Source: Oceaniferula marina (lineage in GTDB: Bacteria; Verrucomicrobiota; Verrucomicrobiia; Verrucomicrobiales; Akkermansiaceae). Taken from it: 64,000 nt of DNA. This document shows, piece by piece, positions 37,083-46,572 of this stretch. Position 1 is the first letter of the stretch. Each line of letters starts with the position of its first letter. A program made the position numbers and the translations under genes. The stretch lies in contig NZ_JACBAZ010000001.1 of assembly GCF_013391475.1 (NCBI RefSeq), forward strand, positions 702,377-766,376. Direction: 5' to 3'. Below the pieces are notes generated by a model. It was given only the letters and a program-made list of their open reading frames with translations. It searched no databases and was not told the DNA's origin.

Positions 37083-37778
37083 ATGGATCCCACCCTTCCG
37101 ACTTGGACTTTTTTACCTGGACTACACGGGACAGGAGACCTCTATTCCTCTGTCCGGGCCCATTTACCTGAGGGAATCAACGCGGAGTTCATCAACCTGC
37201 CAAGATCTGGCAAACAAACGTATCCGGCCCTCGCCTCATGGTTGGATGGCTCGCTGGCCAAAGGTCAAGCCCGGCTATGGATTGCCGAATCATTCTCGGG
37301 GCCCCTAGCCCTGCGCATGGCAGCCTTACGCCCGGAAGAATCCAGCGGAGTCGTCCTCGCCGCATCCTTTTGTGATACCCCGCTCAACCCAGGATATGCC
37401 ATGCTGCCCTTGCGTCCACTTTTCATGGTAAGCCCACCGCGTCACGCCCTTAAGCACTACCTCATTGGAGATGACGCCAGTGCCGCTGAACTAGCAGAAC
37501 TACGATCCGTCATCCGTCAAATCCCATCCGGGACCCTGGCCAAACGAGTGCGCTCCGTCCTCTCATTGGACGAATCAGACAACCCCGACCTCTCGGACAC
37601 CCCGATGCTCATCTTGCAGGCCCAAAGCGATAATCTGGTTCCGTGGGAAGCCCAAAGTCGTCTGCTCACATCCTACCCCAAGGCATCGGTGCACTGGATC
37701 GAGTCCCCTCATTTGGTTTTTCAAAGGGAACCGCGCCAATGCGTCAAACATATCCTCCAGTTCCTCCAGGAAACCTGA
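37083..37778 (+). CDS. Alpha/beta hydrolase, cytoplasmic
   Basis: 231 residues with no signal peptide. FLPGLHGTGDLY at 10-21 provides the oxyanion segment. IAESFSGPLA near 67-76 provides the nucleophile Ser, in a G/E-x-S-x-S form rather than G-x-S-x-G. ILQAQSDNLVP is the usual strand before the acid Asp, and the His is in ESPHLVF. The length is typical of small pimeloyl-ACP esterase or lysophospholipase-like hydrolases. The substrate cannot be predicted. Its end lies 37 nt from the stop of the convergent M48 protease gene. Confidence 0.8.
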   Translation: MDPTLPTWTFLPGLHGTGDLYSSVRAHLPEGINAEFINLPRSGKQTYPALASWLDGSLAKGQARLWIAESFSGPLALRMAALRPEESSGVVLAASFCDTPLNPGYAMLPLRPLFMVSPPRHALKHYLIGDDASAAELAELRSVIRQIPSGTLAKRVRSVLSLDESDNPDLSDTPMLILQAQSDNLVPWEAQSRLLTSYPKASVHWIESPHLVFQREPRQCVKHILQFLQET

Positions 37779-37815
37779 AGCCTAGCTTGAGAACATTACA
37801 AGCCAAACGCAGCAA

Positions 37816-39735
37816 TTACTGGTGCATCCTGACAAAAGGAGGCACGGCACAGCCAATCGAATCAGCTACGACTCTAATGAGTTCGGCTTCCCCGGCTTCC
37901 ACGACATCGTCGTGCATGACAATGCGACCACAGACCTGTAAAAGCTGTTGTTTAACCAATGGCGTCGCAAGATTGAATCGGTCCAGTGATTGATCAATCC
38001 GCTGCAATCCGCAATCCTGGGGTGGCAACATTTGTAAGGACCATGCACTATCTGCCAATGCGGTCTGATAGGCATCCGCCATCTGATTTTCACCTCCCAT
38101 GGCCGCTAGTGTTGTCCATAAAACATTCGCATCCTCGAGTAAATCCTCCATCTTCCGATAGCGAATTCCAGGAAAGGCCTGACGTTTGAAATGAACATCC
38201 AAATGCCGCTGCAAGACTTTCTGAATCATCATTTCAAACAATTCAACCTGGCCATCACTCGAGATCAACCATTGGGTCATCTGAATGAATCGATCATATT
38301 CAGGGGGAGAGAGGCGACGTAACGAAGGGATGGCCAAATCGATCAATGCAATTTTCATCTGAGAAGACTCAGCATGAGTTTCCACCCGCCAACGCTTCGA
38401 GTTCTCTACGGCAGCGTCTCCTAATTGCTGGCGAATCGATTCGGTTTGTCGCTTCCGCATATCAGGCTCATCGGACAAGAGCATACCAAACATCAACGCC
38501 TGTGCCTGAGAGCGATCATGACAGGCATCCAACCATTCCGGTTTTATCGACTGGAGCATCGATTGTCCAAGTTTGACATCCACCCTGGAATCTCCACCCA
38601 TTTCACGGATCTGCCCCCCGTCAACACTCGGCGACGATGAAAGAAACACGGTCCCCTGGCTCAATCCACTGCTGGCGGCTGCCAATGGCCGACCAGAAGA
38701 AACTCCGTCCATATCGGGAATATCGGTTTCCAAAAATTCACCATCCCAACTTTTTTGTATGGCTCGGATACGGACATCCAAGGGTGGATGAGTCGCCAAG
38801 CCATAGCTGAACATACCACCATCCGCAAAAAAGAGGTGGCTGGCTTCTGCCGCTTTCGGAGACTCCATTTTTGAACCGTATTGCATCCCTCCGATTTTTT
38901 TCAAGGCATTGGCAATGCCGTCAGGGTTCCGGGTGAATTGCACCGCCGAGGCGTCTGCAAGGTATTCACGCTGGCGGGAAATGGCGGCCTGAATCATCCG
39001 TCCAAAAAAGACGCCCACACTGCCCACGATCATCAAACCAATCCCAGCCAGAAAAATAGCAATCGCAATTCCTGCCGCTCCTCCATTGCGATCATTTCTG
39101 GAACTCCGCATCGGCATGAAACGCATCGCGTGAAACAGCATCCGACCAATCATGGAAATCATGAGAATACCAAAAAGCAAGCCCATCAGGCGCATATTCA
39201 AACGCATATCTCCATTGAGAATATGACTGAATTCATGGGCCACCACCCCCTGAAGCTCATCGCGCGACAGCCTCTGAATACAACCACGGGTCACAGCGAC
39301 CACGGCATTTCCAGGCTCAGAACCGGCAGCAAAAGCATTGATTCCAAGCTCGTCATCCATAATCCAAATCTCAGGAACCGGGACACCCGAAGCAATCGCC
39401 ATTTCTTCAACCACATTCACATAGCGCTTTTCTTCCGGGTCCGTCGTGTGAGGGTCCACTTGACGAGCCCCCATGTCTCTGGCTACCACAGCACCACCAC
39501 CACTAAGCTGCATCGTCTTGAACAAACTGCCGATCCCCATCATGCCTCCGGCACCTACCGCAGTCATAAGAAGCACTTCGGGCATCCACAAGCCGTCACT
39601 CATGCCAAGGTAGGCCATCACCCCGGCAACAATGGCATAGACGGATAGAATGATGCCTACAACCGCCAGGATGTAATACACCACCAGCCACCTCGTCCTA
39701 CGCCGGGCATCGTCTTGAGCTTCAAAGAAGTTCAT
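37816..39735 (-). CDS. M48 family membrane metalloprotease (HtpX-like) with long C-terminal extension
   Basis: 639 residues. Transmembrane segments lie at about 17-40, 52-75, 181-205 and 221-250. The zinc site is HEFSH (His167, Glu168, His171), with the third ligand Glu257 in REYLADASAVQF, the standard M48B arrangement. About 330 further residues after the protease domain are mostly helical and unusual compared with the roughly 290-residue HtpX; similar long forms occur next to lemA in other bacteria. It probably takes part in membrane protein quality control. It is 57 nt downstream of lemA on the same strand, forming the common LemA-M48 pair. Confidence 0.87.
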   Translation of the reverse strand: MNFFEAQDDARRRTRWLVVYYILAVVGIILSVYAIVAGVMAYLGMSDGLWMPEVLLMTAVGAGGMMGIGSLFKTMQLSGGGAVVARDMGARQVDPHTTDPEEKRYVNVVEEMAIASGVPVPEIWIMDDELGINAFAAGSEPGNAVVAVTRGCIQRLSRDELQGVVAHEFSHILNGDMRLNMRLMGLLFGILMISMIGRMLFHAMRFMPMRSSRNDRNGGAAGIAIAIFLAGIGLMIVGSVGVFFGRMIQAAISRQREYLADASAVQFTRNPDGIANALKKIGGMQYGSKMESPKAAEASHLFFADGGMFSYGLATHPPLDVRIRAIQKSWDGEFLETDIPDMDGVSSGRPLAAASSGLSQGTVFLSSSPSVDGGQIREMGGDSRVDVKLGQSMLQSIKPEWLDACHDRSQAQALMFGMLLSDEPDMRKRQTESIRQQLGDAAVENSKRWRVETHAESSQMKIALIDLAIPSLRRLSPPEYDRFIQMTQWLISSDGQVELFEMMIQKVLQRHLDVHFKRQAFPGIRYRKMEDLLEDANVLWTTLAAMGGENQMADAYQTALADSAWSLQMLPPQDCGLQRIDQSLDRFNLATPLVKQQLLQVCGRIVMHDDVVEAGEAELIRVVADSIGCAVPPFVRMHQ

Positions 39736-39792
39736 AATTCTAACAACGAAACAATCGAATTGTTTGACTTAACTTCTCTTTGCAATGATTGA

Positions 39793-40386
39793 TTAAAATT
39801 CAACTTTAATCGCTTCACGTTCGCTCTCATTGGCGACTTCAAAGAGAGAGGCTTCACCAAAGTTGAACATCCCGGCAATTATATTGGTCGGAAACACTTC
39901 CCGTTCCGTATTGTATGTTGTAACCGCGTCGTTGTATGCTTGTCTGGAAAAGGCCACTTTATTTTCCGTGGATGTTAGTTCTTCGCTAACTTGCATCATA
40001 TTGGCATTACTCTTCAAATCAGGGTAAGCCTCAGAAAGGGCAAAAAGGCGACCCAGAGCACTACCGAGTCCGCCTTCTGCAGACATCAAGGCACTCATGG
40101 ATGCCGCATCTTCGGTATTCGCACCTTGCCGGGCATCACTGGCCATGTTTCTCGCCTGAATCACCGCTTCGAGGGTTTCGCGTTCATGTTTCATAAACCC
40201 CTTGGCCGTTTCAACCAAATTGGGGATCAAATCGTAGCGACGCTTGAGCTGCACGTCGATCTGGGCAAAGGCGTTGCGGTATCGGTTCCTCAATTTAACC
40301 AAACCGTTGTATTTTGCCATCACCCACAAGGCCAACACAATGGCAACAAGCAGTAAAACACCGAGAAAAATCATAAATTCAAACAT
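39793..40386 (-). CDS. lemA: LemA family protein
   Basis: 197 residues. One N-terminal transmembrane helix (about 3-25) is followed by the family hallmark YNGLVKLRNRYRNAFAQIDV, where R-N-R-x-x-x-A-x-x-x-I-D-V-Q-L-K-R-R-Y-D-L-I-P-N-L-V is conserved, then long alpha-helices. LemA proteins are membrane-anchored helical proteins, often paired with M48 proteases, as here, where the protease gene starts 57 nt downstream. Their exact role is unclear. The start at 40386 is 170 nt from the divergently transcribed barrel protein gene. Confidence 0.9.
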   Translation of the reverse strand: MFEFMIFLGVLLLVAIVLALWVMAKYNGLVKLRNRYRNAFAQIDVQLKRRYDLIPNLVETAKGFMKHERETLEAVIQARNMASDARQGANTEDAASMSALMSAEGGLGSALGRLFALSEAYPDLKSNANMMQVSEELTSTENKVAFSRQAYNDAVTTYNTEREVFPTNIIAGMFNFGEASLFEVANESEREAIKVEF

Positions 40387-40556
40387 CTCTTCTATTTTTT
40401 GTAGTTAATACGCCAAAAATCATGCGCGACCACAAACTAATGGAAATACGGCAATTTACCATTACAAAAAGAACGCAGCCTTCTACTCAAGGTGTCATAA
40501 CGGCTCGCACAAAAATCATCTTGTCGAAAATCTCCAGCTTTGCTTGGATTCATTCA

Positions 40557-41732
40557 ATGCGTATCACCTCCTGCCCATGGCTTTGCGGCTTTCTTCTATT
40601 CAATCTCCCCTGCTCCGTTTCTGCGGGAGAAGTTGAAGAAGTGGGGCTGGCTTCCCCAGCTCAGGAGAACAAAAGAAATGTGACCTTTTTTCATCCTGAT
40701 GATGGTTGCTTTGATCTCAGCGAAATGATCAAACATCCACTCGGGGCTATTCCCATGGTGATTCCGATCACCGAACCTGCTGTCGGTTATGGAGCGGTGG
40801 GTAGCCTTATCTTTATTTCCGAAAATGGCGAAGATGTGGAAGGAAAGAAGATCAGGCCCAACATTCTAGCCATTGGCGCACTCGCCACGGAAAATGGATC
40901 CGATGGCTATTTTGCTGGTCACTCCGGAACTTGGCTCGATGGCAAGCTCCAAACGCTGATCGCGCTCGGCGATGTCTCCGCCAACCTCGATTTCTATGGT
41001 ATCGGATCCAACTCGAGGTTCGGCCCCTTTCAATACAATATCGAAAGCCAGTTTATTAAAACCGAGGCTCGTTACCGTCTCGGCAACACCCGCTCAATGC
41101 TGGGAATCGCTTACACCTATGGTGATATGTCCACCCGCTTCAAGGCAAGCAACCTTCCCCCTGGATTTCCGGAAAAACAATTCGATTCCGAATTGGGCGG
41201 CATTGGATTGCTCTACAATTTCGACAGCCGCGATAATATTTTCACACCTAATCATGGGCTCATGGCAGAGGCCTCCATCACCTTTCATGATCCGGCATTT
41301 GGTGCCAGCGCTACCTACCAGAGAGCAAACCTCACCAGTCTCTATTTCAAGCCGCTGAACGAGAATTTGGTATTGGGGCTAAAATCCGTCGTGGACATGA
41401 GTTTTGGTGACGTCCCATTTTACCAACGTCCCTTCATCCAACTCCGAGGGGTTCCCGCCATGCGCTATCAAGGAGAGCATGTAGCCTTTGCAGAAGCGGA
41501 ACTCCGCTGGAAAATCCGCAATCGGCTGAGTCTGGTTGGTTTTGCCGGAGCTGGTGTCAGCATCAGCGACTTTGGTCCCTTCGACGATACCGAATCTATT
41601 TGGTCGGGAGGCACCGGCATCCGCTATGAAATCGCACGCGATCAGCAACTTCACATGGGTCTCGACATCGGTTTCAGTGAAGAAGACACCGCCATCTATG
41701 TCGTTTTCGGAAGTGCCTGGATGCGCCCGTGA
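40557..41732 (+). CDS. Omp85-like outer-membrane barrel protein without POTRA domains
   Basis: 391 residues from the ATG at 40557, chosen because the signal peptide MRITSCPWLCGFLLFNLPCS, cut near VSAGE, begins there; the frame opens at 40422. The mature protein has alternating aromatic/polar strands throughout, with YGIGSNSRFGPF, GGIGLLYNFDSRDNIFTPNHG, LRGVPAMRYQGEHVAFAEAE and GTGIRYEIARDQQLHMGLDIG. These match the surface-antigen (D15/BamA C-terminal) pattern: FDSRDN-P-x-x-G, then R-G, then a final G-x-G-x-R strand pair. No POTRA domain precedes it. A transport or protein-insertion role is possible but unproven. Its last 37 bases overlap the convergent gene at 41696. Confidence 0.8.
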   Translation: MRITSCPWLCGFLLFNLPCSVSAGEVEEVGLASPAQENKRNVTFFHPDDGCFDLSEMIKHPLGAIPMVIPITEPAVGYGAVGSLIFISENGEDVEGKKIRPNILAIGALATENGSDGYFAGHSGTWLDGKLQTLIALGDVSANLDFYGIGSNSRFGPFQYNIESQFIKTEARYRLGNTRSMLGIAYTYGDMSTRFKASNLPPGFPEKQFDSELGGIGLLYNFDSRDNIFTPNHGLMAEASITFHDPAFGASATYQRANLTSLYFKPLNENLVLGLKSVVDMSFGDVPFYQRPFIQLRGVPAMRYQGEHVAFAEAELRWKIRNRLSLVGFAGAGVSISDFGPFDDTESIWSGGTGIRYEIARDQQLHMGLDIGFSEEDTAIYVVFGSAWMRP

Positions 41733-42391
41733 TCCATAACGCTCTCCTCCACTTCACTTGATTCGGGAGCTTGCTCCAATCCCCCCCGTTGGTAGACCAA
41801 GACATGAGGGGCTACACTCGAGATCACAGCACCATCACGACGCATCGCCAGTGAAAGCCCCTGTTGACCAAACAATTCAACCTCCAAGGGGTAAGCTTTT
41901 GGACAACGCATCAAGTATCCCACAAATAGCTTATTGAACTGAGATACGTAATCCAACGGGACACAATCATCATTCGGCATTCCATGTTCCATCTTGGCGA
42001 CATAAACTGGGCGGTCAGACTTCAAATAAAAATGTTTCACCCGTAAGGGTTCCACACTTGGATCTTCCCCAAAAGCAACCCGCCTGGTAATTTGTTTCAA
42101 TGATAAATGCTTTTTGCGCAACTTAGCATTCCAAAGAGACTCAGATAAATCACGACGATAATAAACAAGGTTAAAATCATAACGGTCACTCAACAGGGCC
42201 CGGCTTCGAACAGACATCGTGATCTGAAAGGCATCTGCTTGATTTAAATCAACGGCTTCCTCAGTCCCTGAACCAAACACACCTCTGCGCGATCCATAAT
42301 GAATCAAATTAATCGAGGCGCAGGCGATGGCATAGACGTCGGAGAGAGGAAAGTCAAAAAAGAACCGGGCATGGGGGGCATACGGCTTCAT
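41696..42391 (-). CDS. Protein of unknown function, tandem paralogue 1
   Basis: 231 residues with no signal peptide or transmembrane helix. It matches the adjacent upstream gene over most of its length: FFFDFPLSDVYAIACASINL, YDFNLVYYRRDL, RVKHFYLKSDRPVYVAK, DCVPLDYVSQF and GYLMR all have counterparts there. Tail residues after VLVYQRGG are divergent. Short Tyr/Phe-rich strands and many basic residues suggest a compact alpha/beta protein, but I recognise no family. The pair presumably arose by duplication. Its stop overlaps the end of the convergent barrel gene by 37 bases. Confidence 0.75.
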   Translation of the reverse strand: MKPYAPHARFFFDFPLSDVYAIACASINLIHYGSRRGVFGSGTEEAVDLNQADAFQITMSVRSRALLSDRYDFNLVYYRRDLSESLWNAKLRKKHLSLKQITRRVAFGEDPSVEPLRVKHFYLKSDRPVYVAKMEHGMPNDDCVPLDYVSQFNKLFVGYLMRCPKAYPLEVELFGQQGLSLAMRRDGAVISSVAPHVLVYQRGGLEQAPESSEVEESVMDHGRIQALPKTT

Positions 42392-42467
42392 GTAGTGTGA
42401 GGGTTAGGGAGTGAAGAGTTAGGGGACGAATTGTTCTGTCAGCGAATGAAATAAAACGATTACTCAC

Positions 42468-43121
42468 TCAACCGGCTTTTTGCCTTTGGGCAATACGGTC
42501 TGAGTAAACAAGAACGTGGGGAGAGTGTTTTGAGGAGGCTTGCAGTTTGGAAACTTCACGCCGGTCCGCCAGGTTCAAACCTTGGGCATCAAACAAACTG
42601 GTCACCAAGGGAAAACCCATTTTAGATCGCATCAAATACCCCTCAAACTGCTCACCAAATGATTGAATGTAATCTTCCGGAACACAATGGTCCGTTGGAA
42701 CATCATTACCATACTTTGCCACATGCACAGGTCGATTCGACTTAATATAAAAATGCCTCAGGCGGTTCGGCTTGATGGTCGCCTTATCACTAAATTGAAC
42801 CCTACGGGTAAGACGCCTCAGCGTGGGACAACCTTTGCGAAACTTCGAACTCCATAATCGATTGGCAATTTCCTTGCGGTAATAAACCAGATCGTAGTCA
42901 TAGATCTCGGACAAAGGATCTACGGTGCGATGTTTGAGTGCTATTTGTAAAGCGTCGACATGCTCAAGGTCAATGGCTTCTTTAGTATCCATACCAAATG
43001 CCCCTTCCGCTGAGCCATGGTAAATCAGGCGCATTGCGGCACAGGCAATGCCATAGACATCAGACAAAGGAAGATCGAAAAAATAAACCTGTTGCAGGTT
43101 CACAGACGTTTTGTTTTTCAT
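42468..43121 (-). CDS. Protein of unknown function, tandem paralogue 2
   Basis: 217 residues from the ATG at 43121, which aligns with the start of paralogue 1; the frame opens at 43163. Shared landmarks are YFFDLPLSDVYGIACAAMRL, YDYDLVYYRKEI, RLRHFYIKSNRPVHVAK, HCVPEDYIQSF, GYLMRSKMGFP and PHVLVY. The pattern Y-x-K-S-x-R-P-V-x-V-A-K is the most conserved and could be a binding site. It is not a family I know. It sits alone 76 nt upstream of its paralogue, with the RND efflux gene further upstream. Confidence 0.75.
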   Translation of the reverse strand: MKNKTSVNLQQVYFFDLPLSDVYGIACAAMRLIYHGSAEGAFGMDTKEAIDLEHVDALQIALKHRTVDPLSEIYDYDLVYYRKEIANRLWSSKFRKGCPTLRRLTRRVQFSDKATIKPNRLRHFYIKSNRPVHVAKYGNDVPTDHCVPEDYIQSFGEQFEGYLMRSKMGFPLVTSLFDAQGLNLADRREVSKLQASSKHSPHVLVYSDRIAQRQKAG

Positions 43122-43296
43122 GGGAGGGGGTAAAATCAGGGGAGAAATCACAGGGGATAACAATCACACGGGGAAGTGTCATTGCATGGGGTGAGAGATC
43201 GTAAAACCAATCACCCGTACAGGATAACCATCTGAGACAGAAGGTCAAGCCGAGATTAAACACCTGTTCGAACGGACCTACCCGATAGCCAGGAAT

Positions 43297-46200
43297 TTAT
43301 GAACCACGCTTCTTTGAGCTGATGGATTTGAGATCCTCAAGCATCATATAAACCGAAGGCACCAGCAACAAGGTGATCGTGGTCGCAAACAGGATACCAA
43401 ACCCCAAGGATACAGCCATCGGGATTAGAAAACGAGCCTGCATGTCCGTCTCAAGCAACATCGGCATCAGACCAGCGAAGGTAGTTAACGAGGTCAACAA
43501 AATCGGGCGGAATCTTGCCGCACCGGCACGGCGAACTGCGACAATCAAGCTCTTTTCATCTTCGCGGTGCCGGTTGACATATTCGACCAGCACCAGACTA
43601 TCGTTCACCACCACCCCAGCCAAGGCAATGATTCCCAGCATCGACATAATACTGAGATCCATGCCCATGAAAATGTGTCCAGCCACGGCACCGACCATAC
43701 CAAAGGGAATCACCGACATAACAATCACGGGCTGAATATAGGATTTTAAGGGAATCGCCATCAAAACATAGATCCCCAACAGAGCAAAAATAAACTTGGT
43801 CCCCATTTCAGAGAGGCTGTCACTCTGGTCTTTCTGCTCCCCGAGGTAGTCCCATTTCACACCAGGAAAGCGTGTTGCCAAATCATCCAGCACCTCCTCA
43901 TTAAAGCGGCCCACAACCTCGTTGGCATTCGCCACGGTTCGATCCACATCTGCACTTATTTTAATCGCCCGCTTCCGGTCGACCCGGTGAATCGTGGCGG
44001 GGCCACGTTCGGGACGGGCCGAAGCAACCTCGGCAAGAGGCACTTCATCCAGAGCAAGCGTTCGCAGGCGCACATCTTCCAAATTCTCCAAGGACCTCCT
44101 CTCACTCTTGGGGTAGCGAACCATGACCTTCAACTCATCACGACCACGTTGAATCCGCTGAACCTCCTCGCCGTAGAACGAATGCCGAATCTGCACCGCG
44201 ACCGATTGCAAACTGAAGCCCATCGCCTTACCTGCCGGGGTCAATTCATCGTAAACCAGCTCACGTTTCCCCCTCCGACTATCGGTGGAAATATCCTTTA
44301 CCCCCGTATACTCAGCGAGCTCGGTCGTGATATATCGGGCAGCCTCTTCCAAGGTTTCCGAATTACGACCCGATATTTCAATATCGATTGCATTCCCCCC
44401 TGCCGAGGTCTCCTGCTTGAAACTCAACTCCACGAGGCCTGGAATTTTACCGATCTCCTCGCGCCATTCATTGATAAATCCATCAGCTGATAAATCTCTA
44501 TCCGCTGCGGGACTCAACTCAACCGTGACTTCCCCAAGATGGCTACCCAAGGGCGTAGCCACTCCACCAAATCCCGTCTGAAACGGCTGACTTCCAGCGT
44601 TGGCTAAAATATGAACCGCAATCGGGTTTCCAAAGTGATCCTTATGCCGCTGCCCTACCTTCTCGGCGGCCTTGGCAATCTTTTGAATTTCCTCTTCGGT
44701 CAACTCAAAGGGAACCCCCACCGGCAACTCAAACTTTGCCGTCACCACATCTCCCTCCACCTTCGGCATAAACTCAAACGGAACCCACTTCCCGACAACC
44801 AATCCGGAAACAAGAAGCAACAAGGCGATAAAAACCGACCAAACCGCATACCGATGCTCGAGACAACGATGCAGCGCAGGTTGATAGACTTTTTCCACAA
44901 ACTGCTCCAGCCCTTTCGCCACCCGGCGCTGAACCCGGAACAAAATATTCACCTCCTTGCTATGATCATGAGGCCGCAACAAGGCCAAATGTGCCGGCAG
45001 CACAAGTTTCGATTGGACCAATGAAAAAAGCAAAGTCGGGATCACCACCAGCGGTATGTTCGGCCAGATTTTACCACTCACACCACTAATACCCAGCATC
45101 GGAGTGAAGGCCGCCACCGTGGTCAGCACTCCAAAAATCACCACAGTCCCCACTTCATGGGTTCCGCGCCAACTGGCCTCCCGGGGGTGCTCCCCTGCTT
45201 GGATCCGACTATACACATTTTCCCCGACCACAATCGCATCATCCACAACGATACCAAGCACCAGGATAAAGGCGAACAGGGTGATCATATTCACCGAAAC
45301 ATCCAGCTCCGGCATCATCCAAAGCCCTCCAGCAAACGACACCGGAATGCCCAAAGCCACCAAAAAAGCCAGACTCGGCCGGAGAAAGAGAGCCAGCACG
45401 ACAAAAACCAAAATCAAGCCCGTGGTTCCATTCCGGATCAGGAGGCTCAAGCGCCCTTCCAAAATCTTACTCGCATCGTTCCATAGCTCAAGATGAACCC
45501 CCTCAGGCAGTTGGGAGGGTGCCACATGTTCGACATAGTCACGAACCGCATCAGCCATCATCAACGTATCTTGCTCGCCGGTTCGAAACACATTAATCAA
45601 AACCGCCCGGCGGCCGTCAAAACGAGAGCTCAGATCCACATCCTCGAAGCCGTCGACAATGGTAGCAATCTCACGTAGCAAGAGCTGGGACCCGTCAGGC
45701 CGGGTGGTCACCACCACATCCTCAAACTCTTTGGATGTGTACCGTTTACCCTTTGCCCGGATCACCACCTCTCCGGCCTTTGTGCGGATCGAGCCACTAG
45801 GTAGATCGAGGGAGGTTTGCCTAACAGCTTCCGCCACCTGGGCCAAGGTCAGGTTATGGCTTCGCAAGGTTTTTTCTGAAACCTCGATGGAAATTTCATA
45901 GGGGCGGACGGCAGCCAAGGTAACCTTGGTAATCCTGGGAACCCCACGGATCATCCGCAGTAATTTTTCCTTCGAACCTCCGACTCCGGCCGGAGGGTCC
46001 GCCGGTTGATAATCGAGCAACCCGTCGCGCACGGTTTCCCCAATCTCCCGCAACGTTTTTTCATCAACATCTGCAGAAACCGCGATGCTCATCACCTGCA
46101 TATCCAAACGGGCCTCCTCCAACACCGGCTTTTCTGCATTCACCGGAAAGTTCGAGATTGCATCCACCTTGGTTTTTAAATCATCCATCACATCCCGGAC

Positions 46201-46503
46201 ATCATACCCGGTTTCAACCTCCACAGTGACCGCACCAATCGACTGCATCGCCGAGGCAGTCACACGTTTGATGCCGTCCACATCAGCGATGGCATCTTCG
46301 ATAGGTAACAAGATTCCGTCTTCCACTTCCTCGGGAGTGGCATTGGGAAAGGGAACCTGGATCATGACCGCATCCAGGGAAATATTAGGGAAGACCTCTT
46401 TCCTGATTTTGAACCACGTCGCGAATCCCGCAAGGATCAGCAAGGCCATCAGGAAGTTGGCAGTCACATGGTTTTTACTAAACCAATGGATGGCTTGTCT
46501 CAT
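43297..46503 (-). CDS. RND-type efflux transporter, inner-membrane permease
   Basis: 1,068 residues, the usual length. TM1 lies at about 13-30. A large periplasmic loop is followed by TM2-6, the proton-relay motif GIVVDDAIVVGEN with Asp421 and Asp422 in TM4, then a second loop and TM7-12. Residues PFPNATPEEVEDGILLPIED near 51-70 are the usual RND pore-domain start. The pump exports drugs, detergents, metals or lipids; the sequence resembles the broad multidrug (AcrB-like) group rather than the CusA metal type, because no Met triad is obvious. It is the last gene of the TetR-OMF-MFP-RND operon. Confidence 0.9.
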   Translation of the reverse strand: MRQAIHWFSKNHVTANFLMALLILAGFATWFKIRKEVFPNISLDAVMIQVPFPNATPEEVEDGILLPIEDAIADVDGIKRVTASAMQSIGAVTVEVETGYDVRDVMDDLKTKVDAISNFPVNAEKPVLEEARLDMQVMSIAVSADVDEKTLREIGETVRDGLLDYQPADPPAGVGGSKEKLLRMIRGVPRITKVTLAAVRPYEISIEVSEKTLRSHNLTLAQVAEAVRQTSLDLPSGSIRTKAGEVVIRAKGKRYTSKEFEDVVVTTRPDGSQLLLREIATIVDGFEDVDLSSRFDGRRAVLINVFRTGEQDTLMMADAVRDYVEHVAPSQLPEGVHLELWNDASKILEGRLSLLIRNGTTGLILVFVVLALFLRPSLAFLVALGIPVSFAGGLWMMPELDVSVNMITLFAFILVLGIVVDDAIVVGENVYSRIQAGEHPREASWRGTHEVGTVVIFGVLTTVAAFTPMLGISGVSGKIWPNIPLVVIPTLLFSLVQSKLVLPAHLALLRPHDHSKEVNILFRVQRRVAKGLEQFVEKVYQPALHRCLEHRYAVWSVFIALLLLVSGLVVGKWVPFEFMPKVEGDVVTAKFELPVGVPFELTEEEIQKIAKAAEKVGQRHKDHFGNPIAVHILANAGSQPFQTGFGGVATPLGSHLGEVTVELSPAADRDLSADGFINEWREEIGKIPGLVELSFKQETSAGGNAIDIEISGRNSETLEEAARYITTELAEYTGVKDISTDSRRGKRELVYDELTPAGKAMGFSLQSVAVQIRHSFYGEEVQRIQRGRDELKVMVRYPKSERRSLENLEDVRLRTLALDEVPLAEVASARPERGPATIHRVDRKRAIKISADVDRTVANANEVVGRFNEEVLDDLATRFPGVKWDYLGEQKDQSDSLSEMGTKFIFALLGIYVLMAIPLKSYIQPVIVMSVIPFGMVGAVAGHIFMGMDLSIMSMLGIIALAGVVVNDSLVLVEYVNRHREDEKSLIVAVRRAGAARFRPILLTSLTTFAGLMPMLLETDMQARFLIPMAVSLGFGILFATTITLLLVPSVYMMLEDLKSISSKKRGS

Positions 46504-46572
46504 ATTTGTATTCTATCGCTGATTTATATTCGATCGCCCAAACTTCGTGATATTGGAAGCTACTCGCCTGCA

